Assembly: GCF_036711975.1 (NCBI RefSeq)
Contig: NC_091966.1
Location: forward strand, 19,475,501-19,539,500
Source: Onthophagus taurus
Lineage: Eukaryota > Arthropoda > Insecta > Coleoptera > Scarabaeidae
Length of the DNA stretch: 64,000 nt
Reading direction: 5' to 3'
Translations under genes and position numbers: made by a program
The notes under the pieces: model-generated
Told to the model about the DNA's origin: nothing
The model's database searches: none
The model's input: the letters and a program-made list of their open reading frames with translations, nothing else
In this document: piece after piece, positions 17,901-28,899 of the stretch
How positions within the stretch are numbered: the first letter of the stretch is position 1
Layout of the letters: every line of letters starts with the position of its first letter

Positions 17901-19620
17901 GTGGCACATCTTCTAATAAAGTTAAGAGGAAATAAAGAGTAAACACAAATAGCATATGAAACTATGAATTTTTTAAATAACGTGTTTGTTACAGAAAGAC
18001 AGGCAATGATATTTTTAGCTTCTAGTTGAAAATGGCAAGTGTTGTACTCTTTTGGAAAGTTGACTAAACAGGCCATCTTTTAAAATATGTTTAAAATGTT
18101 TATATTTATTTATTATATGTACATTTAGGAATACGAAATATATTTTCCTAATTAATTAACTGCTTGATGAAAACCCTGTTAAAATGGGAAGAGGTCTGCG
18201 CCCGGAAAGGTTTCAGCTACAACTTTCAAGCTAGAACAAAAACAAAAACTTATTTAGTTTTTATAACTCAAAAGCTACAGAAACTCGTACGAACAGCAGT
18301 TCTTCGTCAACAACGAAATTTTTATTTACAAAAACAACATAACAATAAATGTGATGCGTTTCGAAGAAAGGCTGTCGATCAAAACTGCTGGAACCAACTC
18401 CGATACTGGTGATTTTATCCCCGGTGGAACATGCGTACGTGTTATTTGCGATGTTGAGTTCAGTAACTTCCCGGCGAAAGTTTTCTGGGAATCCTTTGTC
18501 TGAACCAAAAGGATTCGCTACCCAGATGATCGGCGATAGTTTTTTTCGTTTAATGTAAAATTATAAAACTTTATTGCTCCCGTGGAAGCTCAAAGGATCG
18601 ACGTTTTTATGGCTTTTTCGGATTGTGCAGGCTCTCCACGGATTGATCTGGCCGTCCAGATGCCCGCCACAGCAGCCAAACACAGTTGGTTAGCAAGATC
18701 TTTCAGTAATTTACTGCATTGAACTTTGGTTCTCAAATGTCAAATCTAATCCACTGATGTCGATTATACATACCATAAAAGAATGCTAGAGGCTAGCGCA
18801 ACGTCCTTCTTGTTGCCCAACATTATAGCCTTTAGTTTTATTATAGTACTTGATTATCTCAGGTTTAGCCATTTGTTATTAATTGGCTGCACTAATGATG
18901 TCCTATTAGGTGGGAGAAATTTCCACATTATATTCTTTAAATAAATTGCAATTGTGGAGAAGCAATACAATTTTTCTTTCTTTATTTTTAATTTATTTAC
19001 CCACCTCCAAAGTCAACTTCGAAAAATTCATTCAAGTCGTCCACTCATTTTTGTTGGCGTGGTACTTCACTGGCAAACCCCTCCCATCTATAGCTCTCAA
19101 AATACCGGGGTTTATTAATTTTTTGCTATAACGACCAATTTTCATTTGTCAGTTTGAGACATGTTGGCGCACCATAGAATAGTAATTCGGTCCTGTACCT
19201 TTTGGTATCCAGACAGTGCAATATGGAAATAGCACAAGTATCCATCTAAATAATGTAGCACGATAATAAAGTCCGGTTTCGTCAGCATTATAGATGCCGT
19301 CTGCAATATTCGTGTGTTTCCAATGTTCAGCGCTTCCCTTTTCATCGTGTTTTTTCTTAAATTTGATGTTCTGTTTTTTTTTCAATTTTTTTTAGTATGC
19401 TAGATGAATTTGGAACTGAATTAGAAAATACTGATTCTAAGTTGGATTCAACTATGAAAAAAGTGGCGAAAGTTTTTAAATTATCAAATGGTATGATTTA
19501 ATTATATAAAAATGATTTTTAGTTAATATTTTATTTTTTTTAGATCGTCGCCAATGGACAGCTATAATAATTTTATCAGTAATGTTAATAATTGTGATAA
19601 TTTTATATTTCGCAATCTGA
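11907..19620 (+). CDS. Syx6: Syntaxin 6, Qc-SNARE, six exons
   Basis: Tail-anchored SNARE of the trans-Golgi network and endosomes, the Qc helix in fusion complexes. Exons are 11907-11941, 12314-12578, 12633-12692, 14527-14756, 19396-19490 and 19544-19620 (TGA 19618). All have GT/AG junctions and the frame is kept throughout. The product is 253 aa (human about 255). Residues 1-100 form the N-terminal three-helix domain, starting MTLEDPFFVVK and containing NSLRSIEWDLEDLEDTIDIV. Residues about 165-226 are the SNARE coiled coil with the ionic-layer glutamine at 195 (ELDEQAVMLDEF). Residues 232-253 are a single hydrophobic anchor. Introns 3 and 4 hold 1.8 and 4.6 kb, mostly transposon debris. The linker (101-160) is shorter and more divergent than the helices, as usual. 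Confidence 0.96.
12850..13105 (+). pseudogene. Penelope-like reverse transcriptase fragment
   Basis: The frame reads VIRYADDVFMIWEG, with the YADD polymerase motif. It continues through NLNFTLEIENNEIRIKFL, shifts frame and goes on to DLKLTNVNGKMNYDI. This order (YADD, then an Ile/Asn-Phe-Leu-Asp-Leu block) is typical of Penelope-type RTs. Fingers, palm A and the GIY-YIG endonuclease are missing. Confidence 0.65.
13290..13890. mobile_element. Foldback element nested in the Penelope-like insertion
   Basis: The arm at 13295-13435 (from AAAATTTTAGTACCCTTATA to GTCAAGTACCTCGAATTATT) returns inverted at 13755-13885. The loop (13440-13740) contains GTAAGCTACTTTTTTTCTA and GGAGATAGCCTATGCGGACA. Both are also present in the small element at 58666-59083. 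A partial copy of the right half plus its 220-bp downstream flank recurs at 28900-29240. Confidence 0.7.
14965..15380 (-). pseudogene. LINE reverse-transcriptase C-terminal fragment
   Basis: The minus strand reads in pieces like CKLKIYKTYVQPVMTYGAVD, then MKTLRAIMGYPVH, then REKCKTDDTPGLCNTPHGRR. This resembles the thumb/C-terminal region of RTE- or CR1-like LINE polyproteins (YKTxVxPVxTYG...). Several stops are present. It lies in Syntaxin 6 intron 4. The clade is uncertain. Confidence 0.5.
15980..16130 (+). pseudogene. Possible pogo-type transposase C-terminal tail
   Basis: A short frame reads FEDAWNKVKVQTTEHGWANL and then an acidic stretch (FDDEDIDIDLEELEAPDF) before a stop. Tigger/pogo transposases end with a DAW.KV block and an acidic tail, but the match is short. 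It could belong with the pogo remnant further along this intron. Confidence 0.3.
16640..17053. mobile_element. Mariner-like MITE, 414 bp
   Basis: TA lies at 16638-16639 and 17054-17055. The ends are CAGGTGTCC(C/T)GTATCTTCCG with about 130-bp inverted repeats that remain more than 90% identical. The interior (16770-16920) is unique, GC-rich and noncoding. It is non-autonomous and, judging by arm identity, fairly recent. It lies in Syntaxin 6 intron 4. Confidence 0.85.
17390..17790 (+). pseudogene. Mariner-like transposase C-terminal fragment
   Basis: Read across frames: QQDGCPWAGHPVQDYL, TEYPERWIWRLGSIMWP, RSPHLNPLDFFIG, then a degraded tail. These are the second Asp block and the Pro-Asp-Leu-Asn-Pro block of the insect mariner/IS630 group with the TEYP.RWIG.GG signature. 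The expected Asp in SPDLNP has become His. It is inactive. Confidence 0.7.
18700..19385 (-). pseudogene. Pogo/Tigger-type transposase remnant
   Basis: Read from 19385 downward on the minus strand: IYNADETGLYYRATL (first catalytic Asp block), then DRITILWCANMSQTDK in a second frame, then FLPPNRTSLVQPINK (the LPPNTTS.LQPLDQ block). These are the hallmarks of pogo/Tigger DDE transposases. Frame changes and stops abolish coding. It ends about 10 bp before the Syntaxin 6 exon 5 acceptor. Confidence 0.7.
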
Positions 19621-20130
19621 TTTCCATTATTATTTCATTTAATCATTAAATTATCTAGCAAACTTACCTACAATGACTGTTATTGGGATATTAAAATAAT
19701 AATAGTACAAATACGTTTTAGTGTTTTACACAGTTGTTCTGAATTAGTCAAAAGCTTGTGCTGCTATAAATGAATTAAAGATATTTTTATTTTACAATGC
19801 ATAGTTTATTACTTAATAATTATCTTCATTTTTTTGAATATACTATATTTATGATATACAATAATATATTTTACTGTAATTCTTTCGACTGTGCCATTGT
19901 AGTTATAGATTCCTTAAATAGATTATAATAATTGTGATTTAAATCCCCCCTTGGAGATTATATTATACATAAAACGTAATAAAATTATTTATTGATTAAA
20001 TTCTTAGAAATAAAATGGTAGTAACATGTGTTTTCAGCACTTTAAATGTATTGACAAATATAGCGCAGGTATTTAATTGTAGCGATTTGTATTTGTAAAT
20101 AGAAATGTTTGTCGTATGAATTAGCAAAGA

Positions 20131-20136
20131 AATAAA
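20131..20136 (+). terminator. Syntaxin 6 polyadenylation signal candidate
   Basis: AATAAA lies 511 bases past the stop, with other AATAAA hexamers upstream near 19979 and 20012. The 3' UTR (19621-20155) is AT-rich and free of recognisable transposons. Which site is used cannot be told from sequence. Confidence 0.45.
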
Positions 20137-20159
20137 ACATTTCATTTCACAATTATATT

Positions 20160-20900
20160 TTAATTGTTTTAATTCTATTTTTATGTTTTTATTTACGTAT
20201 TTTTTTAGTTTTTATAATTTATGTCATATCAACTAAAACGAAAAAACAAAAACAATAGTTATTAAGAGTGCTTATTTGAAAATATTGATTTTGAATTATC
20301 GAATATCACTTCAGCATTCCTGTTTTGCTGTTCTGCTTTGCTATGGAGGTTTGGTTATCGACACTCGTAACGGTCTATTTATTTTTTTTAACTATTGTAT
20401 TGCTGTCACTTACGCCAAATATCACCAATTCATCACTTCATCACATTTTGATCACTTCATCACCAATTCATCAAATGGATTTTTATGTAGCCCTTCTTGG
20501 AAAAACTAACAAATTTACAACTATTTACAACATTAAAGAAATAATCACCTGCGTTTATTTTATAAATAGTATAAAATAAGCTAAGAAAAATTCTGACTAG
20601 CTGCTCATTAATTTTGTACCAATCATGAAATAATTGCGGGCGATCACCGAAACAGTCGCTCCAAGCAAAATGCAGTTTTAACAAAATAAAATAAAATAAC
20701 GAAACAATTATAACAAAACAATAAAGAATAGTTATAAAAATAAATAATATACACAATACAGATTTATTTTGCATTCTATTTTAATCATCTTTTTATATCT
20801 TAAAAATTTATTAATTCTTCACTTGGTTTCCATTGGTGGCACGATGAATTTCCAATTAATTCATCATTAATTGTATGGCGAGTACTTTTCAACTGTAAAA
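20160..20900. other. Intergenic, nothing recognised
   Basis: AT-rich DNA with short repeated TCATCAC(T) words at 20420-20480. No gene, inverted ends or transposase motif was seen. Confidence 0.5.
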
Positions 20901-20905
20901 ATGTT

Positions 20906-21180
20906 TCAATTATTTCGGTTTTTATTTTTGATTATAGTTAATGTTGAAAATATTCTTTCAGCACTCGCACTGCCATGGGGTAATGATATTAATGTGCGAA
21001 AAAATTTAATTAGACTGTGAAATGGTTGATAATTTATTTGATTCTGCTGCTTATTTAAAAATAATGTAAATTCTATATTTGAAAACGATTTTTGTATTTT
21101 ATATTCCATTATCAGGCGCCATTCCAAATTGAATTCTTCAATTTGCTCATGTGTCTTGATTGTATTTGGAAACATTTGAG
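20906..21180 (-). pseudogene. hAT dimerisation-domain fragment
   Basis: The minus strand encodes an open stretch with EEFNLEWRLIMEYKI and, near its end, SLPHGSASAERIFSTLTIIK. This is the hAT C-terminal dimerisation motif (LPHS.A..ERIFS). The Glu of AER corresponds to the third catalytic residue. It may be the 3' end of the family whose N-terminus lies at 24958-25473, with other hAT DNA inserted between. Confidence 0.8.
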
Positions 21181-21603
21181 CTAATTTTAGGATTGGTGTT
21201 TTATCATTACTAAAAATATTACATAAATCTAAGATCTTACTTATATTAATTAGTTTCTCATCTAAAATCTATCTATAATGGAGTAGAGAATTTTGCAAGA
21301 AATATTTTTAATTATTTTTCCCATAGCGCAAAACGACAACATACTTTTAAAGAATTTCAGTAATTTGTTGAAGCAGAACCCCATAAACTATTAAAAGGTG
21401 GCTATCATTAAATAGCGTAATAAACAGAATTATGGAACAATGGAATGCGCTGATACTGTTTTTTCAATGCGAAGTTCTTGTTGACATTGTTTATGGTACA
21501 CAGAAAATATTGAATGAATGAGACAACGGAACCAATAAATTATATTTTATTTTTCTGCAACATATTTTAAATATCGTAATAAGAATGAACATAGATTTCC
21601 AAA

Positions 21604-21900
21604 GTGAACATTCAAAAATCCATAGTATTTTACCTACTGTTACAATGTAGCTACTATAAAATGATTTTAAAATTTTATATGAAAAACGATGTTTTTGAAA
21701 CTACTGCAATTGAGAATATAAATCCAAAAGACAATAGTTATTTCCAATCATTTGAAAATATAGATTTCGATACGAGATTTGAGATAATTCTTAACGAAAA
21801 TGCAACAAAGATAACAACAGACGAACTTAATATGATCAGATCAAATTGCCTAAATTTTTATAGCACCTTATGTTATGAAATAAAAAGTAGGATAGACATA
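21604..21900 (+). pseudogene. hAT transposase middle fragment, opposite orientation
   Basis: The plus strand reads MKNDVFETTAIENINPKDNS through NMIRSNCLNFYSTLCYEIKS. This is like the INPK...CLNFY..LC.EI.. block between the second Asp and the dimerisation domain of the hAT family that carries the C-terminal SLPH..A..ER motif. It faces the minus-strand fragments on both sides, so at least one inversion or independent insertion has occurred. Confidence 0.6.
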
Positions 21901-23346
21901 CCCCGTTGCACTATCAAACTGTGCTTGGGTAAGATTTTCTCCCTTAAACCGATGATCCAACATATTTGCTAAGAAGTGAACTTTTTGCACTTCTGTTTCT
22001 GTGAATTCTCCATTAGCATGCTCATCTTTGAATGATTTCAATAATTGTACCCAAACTTGAGTTGCTCCGCTTAAAATGCAGGTTTTTTTTTGTACATTGT
22101 CTAATGCTACAGCAATATACTCTAATTTTTTTAGATAGTCTTGAGCAGCTGGTTTTTTCCATCATTTACAAGATTTACAATTTCAGTATCTAATACCACT
22201 CTATTTTCTGCGCAAATGTTGTATAAAATGGGCCAGTTTTTTATGTAACTTTCTAGGTAGTTTTATTGAAGTTGTTAATAATTTTAGTAAGTATTCCGCA
22301 GTATCACTGTGTCCGGACGTGTCTACGGAATCAATTAAATGAAATTGTTCATTTTCAACGTCTGTCACACACACGGCTATAATAGATTCATTATGAACAT
22401 TGGTCCAGCCATCCAGAGCAACAGAAACGGTTTTATTAAACAATATTTCTTTATCTTTTGTCTGGATTGAATCATAAACTTCATTAAGCAACTGATTAGA
22501 TACATCATATCGACTGGGTGGTGTGTATCCAGGTCGAAGGATGTTTATTAAATTTTTAAATTCATTATGTTCTACTGCTCGAAATACCGTATTTGTAGTA
22601 TCTATGTACTTGGCTATTTGAATATCAAGTTTCCTTTTTTGATTTCCTGTCGTTCGTACCATAAAGTTTTCTATACTTGATTGACACTCAGTTGTGGTGG
22701 GTGTGGCACTGACAATACAGGTAGCAGATGTGGAAGAAGAAGCTGCAATATATATGTCAAGAATAGCTTCTTTAGGTACAAATTAAAATTCATTTGCCAT
22801 CAATACACGAAATTAAAATTCAAATACGTATTGAACATGTTGAACAACATTTCAAAATATTTGTGATACCCAAAATTAAAGAAGAATATTGAATTAAATA
22901 AACTAAACGCAATATATTCCTCAAAAATTTTAATTTATTTACAATTTGTTATAAATATCAGGGACGTTTCGGGAAATTTTCCATCTTACAGCCTATTAGG
23001 ATCTTAAGCTTTCCTGTTATCATCTGTGTTATAACAATAAAAACGCAGCTGATAATAGGAAGTCTTTCATATAATATAACGTAAATCTACCTTCATCCAT
23101 GTGTCGTCTTTTAGGTGCAGGTAAGTTGCTAGTTTCTTCTATCGTACTGCTCATACTTTGGCTATTCGGTATAGCGCATTTGCGAATATGTTTCTTTAAG
23201 CGAGCTACTAAGGCGACCATATTTAAACCACATTTTTTGCATTTAGCTCTGATTTTATTGTTAGCTTCTTTAATTTCATCGAAAAAAGACCAAACGGGGT
23301 CCTTCTCACGTCCCGTGATAGACATGTTTTCCTCCACGACCTCCAC
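21895..23346 (-). pseudogene. hAT transposase with BED zinc finger, spliced, decayed
   Basis: Exon 1 (23346 to about 23050) has a BED-type finger: VWSFFDEI, then CKKCGLNMVALVARLKKHIR. A likely intron ends with TGTATTGTCAG (22717). Exon 2 (22716-22201) reads VRTTGNQKRKLDIQIAKY, then NTVFRAVEHNEFKNL, then SVALDGWTN with the first catalytic Asp. After a stop, several frames continue the core to LANMLDHRFKGENL-like sequence near 21900. The second Asp block and the dimerisation domain are lost. It appears to sit inside an older hAT copy. Confidence 0.75.
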
Positions 23347-24161
23347 CGATGAGAACGAAACGTGTACTAATTGGAACTAATGTAAAATCGTAAAATCTAC
23401 CCGAATATTTCGAACGTTGAAACTAAAAACGTCGAAATGATGGGAATCCCCGAATACTATCAATATCCGGTGTTCTACATAAACGGTTGAAAACGTTGTA
23501 AAACAGATTTAAAACACAATCTTTAAGCAGTGACGTAAAATTGGTTTAAAACAACAAAAAACTGTTGTAAAACAATTAAAACAATCCTGTATATAATCTA
23601 GAGTGCGTATGTGGTGGTGGTGGGGGTAATCAGAAAGTCAGACATGTTGGATGCACCGACCTGAACTTAGCTATAGTTTCAAGTCTCTATTGTACTTACA
23701 AATCCTACAATTATAACTTCACAATTCTCATTAACATATTGTTATTTTTAGTAATATTTTATTTTTGTTGAAGGTTTTCGAATTCTTTTTGTTTCACATA
23801 TATTTTTATAGTTTGGTAGGTTGGAAGATTATTTACAACAGCCCATAAAATGTTTCTGGTTACTTGATTTGAAATTAATAATTGAAGTTCAAGTAAAGTT
23901 TATTATTAAGGAATGTTCAGTTCTTTTAAAATAAACTAACAATTATTTATAAGCAAAAGGTTAACGTGATCAATAAGAATTGTTTTAAATATTTTAGTTT
24001 ATAATGATGTAAATTCTTGCATAAGTATACAGGTAATTCAAATTTGACCCCCACCATTTGGATCTCAGAAACCATAAGAGATACAGAAATGGTTAAATGG
24101 GGGCAAAGTTGCGTATCTTAGAGCTCATCATTTTGCAACAAAGTTTTTGGATCTAGCCGTT

Positions 24162-25473
24162 TTAATTTTTAAAATATGGCCGAAAAACAAAAAAATTACT
24201 TTCGTCTTTTGCAATTTTCTCTTCCGTAATGTATACTTTCATATAAGCATACTCGTCGTATATATCATTTTCAGATATTTGATGGGTTGTTGCAATTTTA
24301 TTAACAAGTAATAGCGAAGATTCAATTTCAACACATACTGGTGTTTTGTTTAAAGTCACCCAGCTATATGAATCCAGGTCCTGAAAACTTATCTTTGTCC
24401 ATTTCTGTAAATAACTGAGTGCAGTCTGATAAAATGAAACAGCGTCGGCTCGGAACTGTATAATCTGCTTTTCAGATACTTTTTTTTCTTCTTTAAGTTT
24501 ATCTAATTTAGTACAAACCGCTGTAGGAATAAAGGAATCTTGAATCTTGCTTGTCAAAATTGTTTTCAAATTCTCAATGGCTGCAATAACATCGAAGACA
24601 CTTACTGTCTCTTTTTCTATTTGAATTATTGCTGTGTCGATCCTATTGCTTGACTATGTACGAAGTGTTAGAGATTCCACTCTAACAGTGTAAGACTTGA
24701 AATATAAATATAATTTCGAAACAATTAATTCAACGTCAATCGGTAAAATATCGGCAGTTGTTCTAACAGTATTGTGGAAAATATGACCCGCACAGCCAAC
24801 TCCTATTAAATTTTGTTTCAGCTTTTGCTGCAATTTGATAAAAACATTGTTCCGCCCTTTCCTATTCGCTCCGCCAAAATTAGAATTTGTGTTGTCTGCA
24901 CAAAGTCCAACAACTTTTTCTTTTAAATTATTTTTTATTATGCAATCAGCAACATAATTACTTGAGTAATGAGTTCAGTTCCAAAATGTTTACTTTAATT
25001 CCAGATTTACAGTCAAAATATCTTATTAACACTGGAAATAGCTTTATTTCTTTGTGATTGGATGCATCAGTTAGTACAGAAACAAATGTGCACTGTTTTA
25101 AGTTACAGTGCAATATATTTAAAATATTTGAGGCAAAAATTTTAGTTATAATTGCTTCCGCTTTAGTGCATGCACACGTAAATTTAGGTTCCAGAGTTGT
25201 TTGTAACAATTTGGATGTGCAATCCATAGATCTAAAACTATGATTGTGACAAACAGTATGGTACGCAAAAGTGCCTTCGAATGCGGCTAACAGTTCTTCA
25301 TATTTTAAAAAGTTTGTTACAGACGAGGTCGATGCAACAACAGAAGCTGATTTTTGATGTTTCCCACTGTTAAAATGAGTTTTAATATCGTTACGTCCAC
25401 CATGACTGATTGAAAAATTTGCAGTGCATATGTTGCACCTGCATATATTACATTTTCTTTTTTTAGAACCCAT
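24162..25473 (-). pseudogene. hAT transposase N-terminal half
   Basis: Residues from 25473: MGSKKRKCNICRCNIC, then FSISHGGRNDIKTHFNSGKH (a C2HC finger of the type in this hAT group), then SFRSMDCTSKLL and a FVSVLTDASNHKEIKLFPVL block with the first catalytic Asp (LTDAS). After a gap with stops (24570-24957, still recognisable as the PNFGG, second-Asp region), a 135-residue open stretch at 24569-24162 continues the insertion domain. Truncated and frame-shifted. Confidence 0.7.
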
Positions 25474-25639
25474 TTCTATAAAAAATAATTCACTATTTTA
25501 TTTATGAAAAAAAATTAATTGAATAACTTGCCTTTCAACAAAAGCAAATAAAAATCACAAACTGAATATTAAATTAACCTTAAACTGACAAACTTGAACT
25601 AGCAGTTGAACTAGCAAGATTCTGCTTTTCCTCTTCCAC

Positions 25640-26330
25640 CTAAAGGGGCCTGTCCACGGTCATGCATGCATGATGAGCATCGCAAGCTATCATGCAAGAT
25701 TGACCGTGGATGGAGTTGCATGAGACGGTTTCTTTATGGGCTTATCCACAGTAAGCCCCTTAACGAAGCACTGGTTTCCAGCGCCTACGCTTTGTCAAAT
25801 ATTTTGTCAAAATAATTCTAGTTGAAATATATTTAAAATAAATATTGAATATAAGAAACTTTTCAAAAATTCGGGACAATCCGGGACAAATAACCTGAAT
25901 CCGGGACAAATATTGCTTCTAGAAAAATCCGGGACGCAAGGTGGAAATCCGGGACTGTCCCGGCCAATCCGGGACATATGGTGTGTCAGAAGTTGCCTAA
26001 CTATAAGTTATAGAAACGACTAAAATGGTGTCGTAAAAGAATCAAATAGAATATGGCGGCACTCGTATAGTTGTTGTGTGTTAAGTTCAGACAATAAACT
26101 TGATTCATGGTCCTTAGTTGTTTTATTAAGCCTTGAGAATCATATATATGGTACCTTACTCTAGACTAGATTATAATATAAGACCTCAATGATGTTACTC
26201 TTGTTTATAGATATATATCTATAAAACAGAATTAACAAATTTAAAATTTAGTACTGAATTTGATACTTTTATAAGAAAGTAGTACTGACGTGCTGAATTT
26301 GAAAAAAGTGTACTGAATTCATTACAATTG
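25640..26330. repeat. CCGGGAC-rich repeat block and flank
   Basis: Between 25881 and 25980 the words CCGGGACAA/CCGGGACT recur at least six times, including the palindrome CCGGGACTGTCCCGG. Just upstream is an imperfect inverted pair TCCACGGTCATGCATGC...GCAAGATTGACCGTGGA (25660-25715). No coding. It probably belongs to the end of the minus-strand hAT element. 26000-26330 shows nothing else clear. Confidence 0.4.
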
Positions 26331-26335
26331 TACCG

Positions 26336-26720
26336 AAACGGCAACACTGCGCAGCACGTCGCGCGCTGCTGCCGCGCCATGCGCCGACTAGTCGTGAATC
26401 ACGTCGTACGGTCGTGTCACAATGTGTTATGCGTGACCCACCATCCCCACCATGAGCGGGCATCCATTTCTGTACCAGTTTACGTGCATTACGTGAGTGT
26501 GCGTGATCGGGAGTAACTTCGGTTCTTAACGGACCAAATTTTTAGTCGATATTTAGAGCCATTTAGAGCATTGAGTCCAGAGACTGCAGAGTGAGGATAC
26601 ATTCAGGTCTTTATATCACATAAAGCTCGGCCCGTCTATTGTAGTTATCGAGTCGTGTTAGTGTCGCACAAATTATCACGTAATTACGTAGTCGTTGCAT
26701 ATTCGTTTTTGTGTTCATGC
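26336..26720 (+). promoter_or_regulatory. CG-rich leader of the intact hAT gene
   Basis: Unlike its AT-rich surroundings, 26336-26520 is rich in CG and in ACGTGA/TCACGT words, which also recur downstream of the gene at 28750-28830. It could be the element's promoter and subterminal transposase-binding region. TATA and start site are not evident. Confidence 0.35.
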
Positions 26721-26723
26721 AAG

Positions 26724-28634
26724 ATGTTGAAATCAAAACAACAGATTGAAAGTGATCTCAATAAGGATCCCGATGATCAACGGTATAAATTTTACAAGCA
26801 TGTTAAGGGAAAAAGTGATGTATGGGCAAATTTTGAGTTGATTATGTTTGAAGAGACAACTCAAGATTTTGCTCGATGTATCAAATGCAAATCTATATTA
26901 AAGTACAATCCCAAAAGTGGAACAGCTAGCCTTTTAAGGCACAAATGTAGTCTTTTTGTTAAAATTGAACCTGAAGAACGACATACTTTAGAGCCTTTAG
27001 ACAGATATACCAAGACACTACTGCCAGCTGCAAAGAAGGAGCAAATTATTAAAGAGCAACTATATTTTGTTGTAAAAGATCTACGACCGTTAAGCATTAC
27101 AGATGGTAAGTTCTCTGTGTTATATTTCTCGCGATATTATTTAATTAAATAACGTTTCCTTTCAGGTACAGGGTTCTTGCAATTTGCTCAAGAATTAGTA
27201 AATTTGGGAGCTGATTACGGTAGACAAAATATTAAAGACATCTTAGCGTCTCAAAGAGTACTTACAAGAACCTATCTGCAAGAAGAATATAATGAAAAAA
27301 AATGCAAGTTACAAACGATTTTAAAAAATAATGAGGTGTCATTTACAACTGATTTATGGACAGATGAGTATACACAGCGAAATTTCTTAACACTGTCTTC
27401 TCATTTATTAAACGAATCTATGGAGTTGAAAAACTATATGCTTGGAACACGTGAATTTGTGGATAAAAGAACTGGCAGCAATATACAAACATTTACATTA
27501 GATATACTGAAAGAATATCTACAAGCGGATCAAACTTTAACCGCTGACGACAAACTTTCGAAAGGAGTAATTGTCACTGATAATAGCTCAAATGTCATAT
27601 TAGCATTTCGCCCATATACCAGACTTTCCTGCGCATGTCAAAATTTAAATTTAGTTATGCACGATGTTTTGGAAGGCAACGATACACTCCCGGAACTAAA
27701 AACAGTTGTAAATGCATCAAGAAAACTTGTTGCTTATTTTACGCACTCTGAGTTAAATAATAAATTATCTAAGACGTTAAAACAACATATTTCAACGCGC
27801 TGGAATTCTATTTACACTATGTTAACCAGTATACAAGACGTTTATGGGGAAATTAAGAACTTATTGATTAGTAAGAATGAAATTTTTCGCCTAGGTGGCT
27901 TAAACCTCACAACATTAAAATCATTAACGGATTTTTTAAATTTGTTCAGAGAATGTTCTGAAAATCTTAGTTCAAATTTATATCCTACGTTAAACCGCTA
28001 CGTTTTATGGGAACATAAGCTTATTAAGCATTGTAATTTGCAACCTGAAGATTCAGATTTGGTTAAGGAATTGAAAAAGCAAACATTAGCTGCATTGCAA
28101 ACGCGATTTCAATCTCAAGAGTTGCATTACATAGCTTTGTTTTTGGATCCTAACTTTAAATCTCTGAAGTTTTTGAGCGATGACAAGCAAACAAGAGTTA
28201 AATCTTCAATACGGACTATGTTGCATTCTATTTTAGACGAAGAACCTTTATTACGTATTAAAGTGGAATTTGACATAACCGAAACAAGACCCATAAAACG
28301 GCCAAAACTCAACGAAGCATTTACTTCAACGTTGTTTGACGAATTTCAAGATTCTTCAGGAGAAGAAGAAGTGGATAAAATTGATGGCGAAATAGAAACT
28401 TACATACGAAAAAAAATCAAACCCCATACATGTCCTTTAGAATTTTGGAAAAACTGTAATGATCTGCCTGGATTAAAGAAATTGGTCCGTCAAATTCTAA
28501 ATGTACCGGCTAGTTCTGCAACTAGCGAAAGATTATTCTCAACATCTGCACGTATCTTAGAGGAACGGCGTACTGGATTGCTATCTGATAATTTGGATAA
28601 GTTATTATTTCTGCATACTAACGCTAGTTTATAG
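26724..28634 (+). CDS. hAT-family transposase, apparently intact
   Basis: Cut-and-paste DDE transposase of Hermes/hobo type. Two exons, 26724-27105 and 27166-28634, join across a 60-bp intron (GTAAGT...TTTCAG) in frame and give 616 aa, close to Hermes (612). Residues about 30-75 form a BED zinc finger (W/F, CIKC, then LLRHKC). The RNase H-like core has D190 (FTTDLWTDE) and D266 (IVTDNSSNV), and W340 (STRWNS) matches the conserved insertion-domain Trp. E582 lies in the dimerisation block PASSATSERLFS. There is no stop or shift. I chose the ATG at 26724 because the 23 residues upstream in frame do not look like the family. Terminal inverted repeats and a convincing 8-bp duplication were not found, so it may be an active element with unrecognised ends or a domesticated gene. 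Confidence 0.88.
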
Positions 28635-28899
28635 GCTATAAATGTATAATATACCTGCTGTACATAATTATATGATATATTGCACAAATTAATGATTTCT
28701 CTTTTTATGTTTTGTTCTTCCATACCTGGCTTCTACACTACTTACTTAATCCCACGTGATTCATACATCTGATCACGTGAATCAGTGTGACTACGTGTTT
28801 CAAGTACTACCTATGATATTTACGTGAGTGGCCTGCATGACCCGCGTTGGATAGAATGTGAGCGGATATAAAAATCATCTCTGCACTATTTTGTAAAAA

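Noticed and set aside
18164..18412. 82-codon plus-strand frame in Syntaxin 6 intron 4
   Set aside because: Basic, low-complexity-like residues with no motif that I recognise; it lies between transposon fragments and is probably noise or a decayed element.
25986..26240. Solo copia-type LTR starting TGTCAGAAGTTGCC
   Set aside because: It has an LTR-like start and AATAAA but no convincing CA end with a matching 5-bp duplication.
26587..28883. CAGAG...CTCTG as terminal repeats of the intact hAT
   Set aside because: Only about five bases match well and the adjoining 8-bp flanks (AGAGACTG and CACTATTT) are not duplicates.
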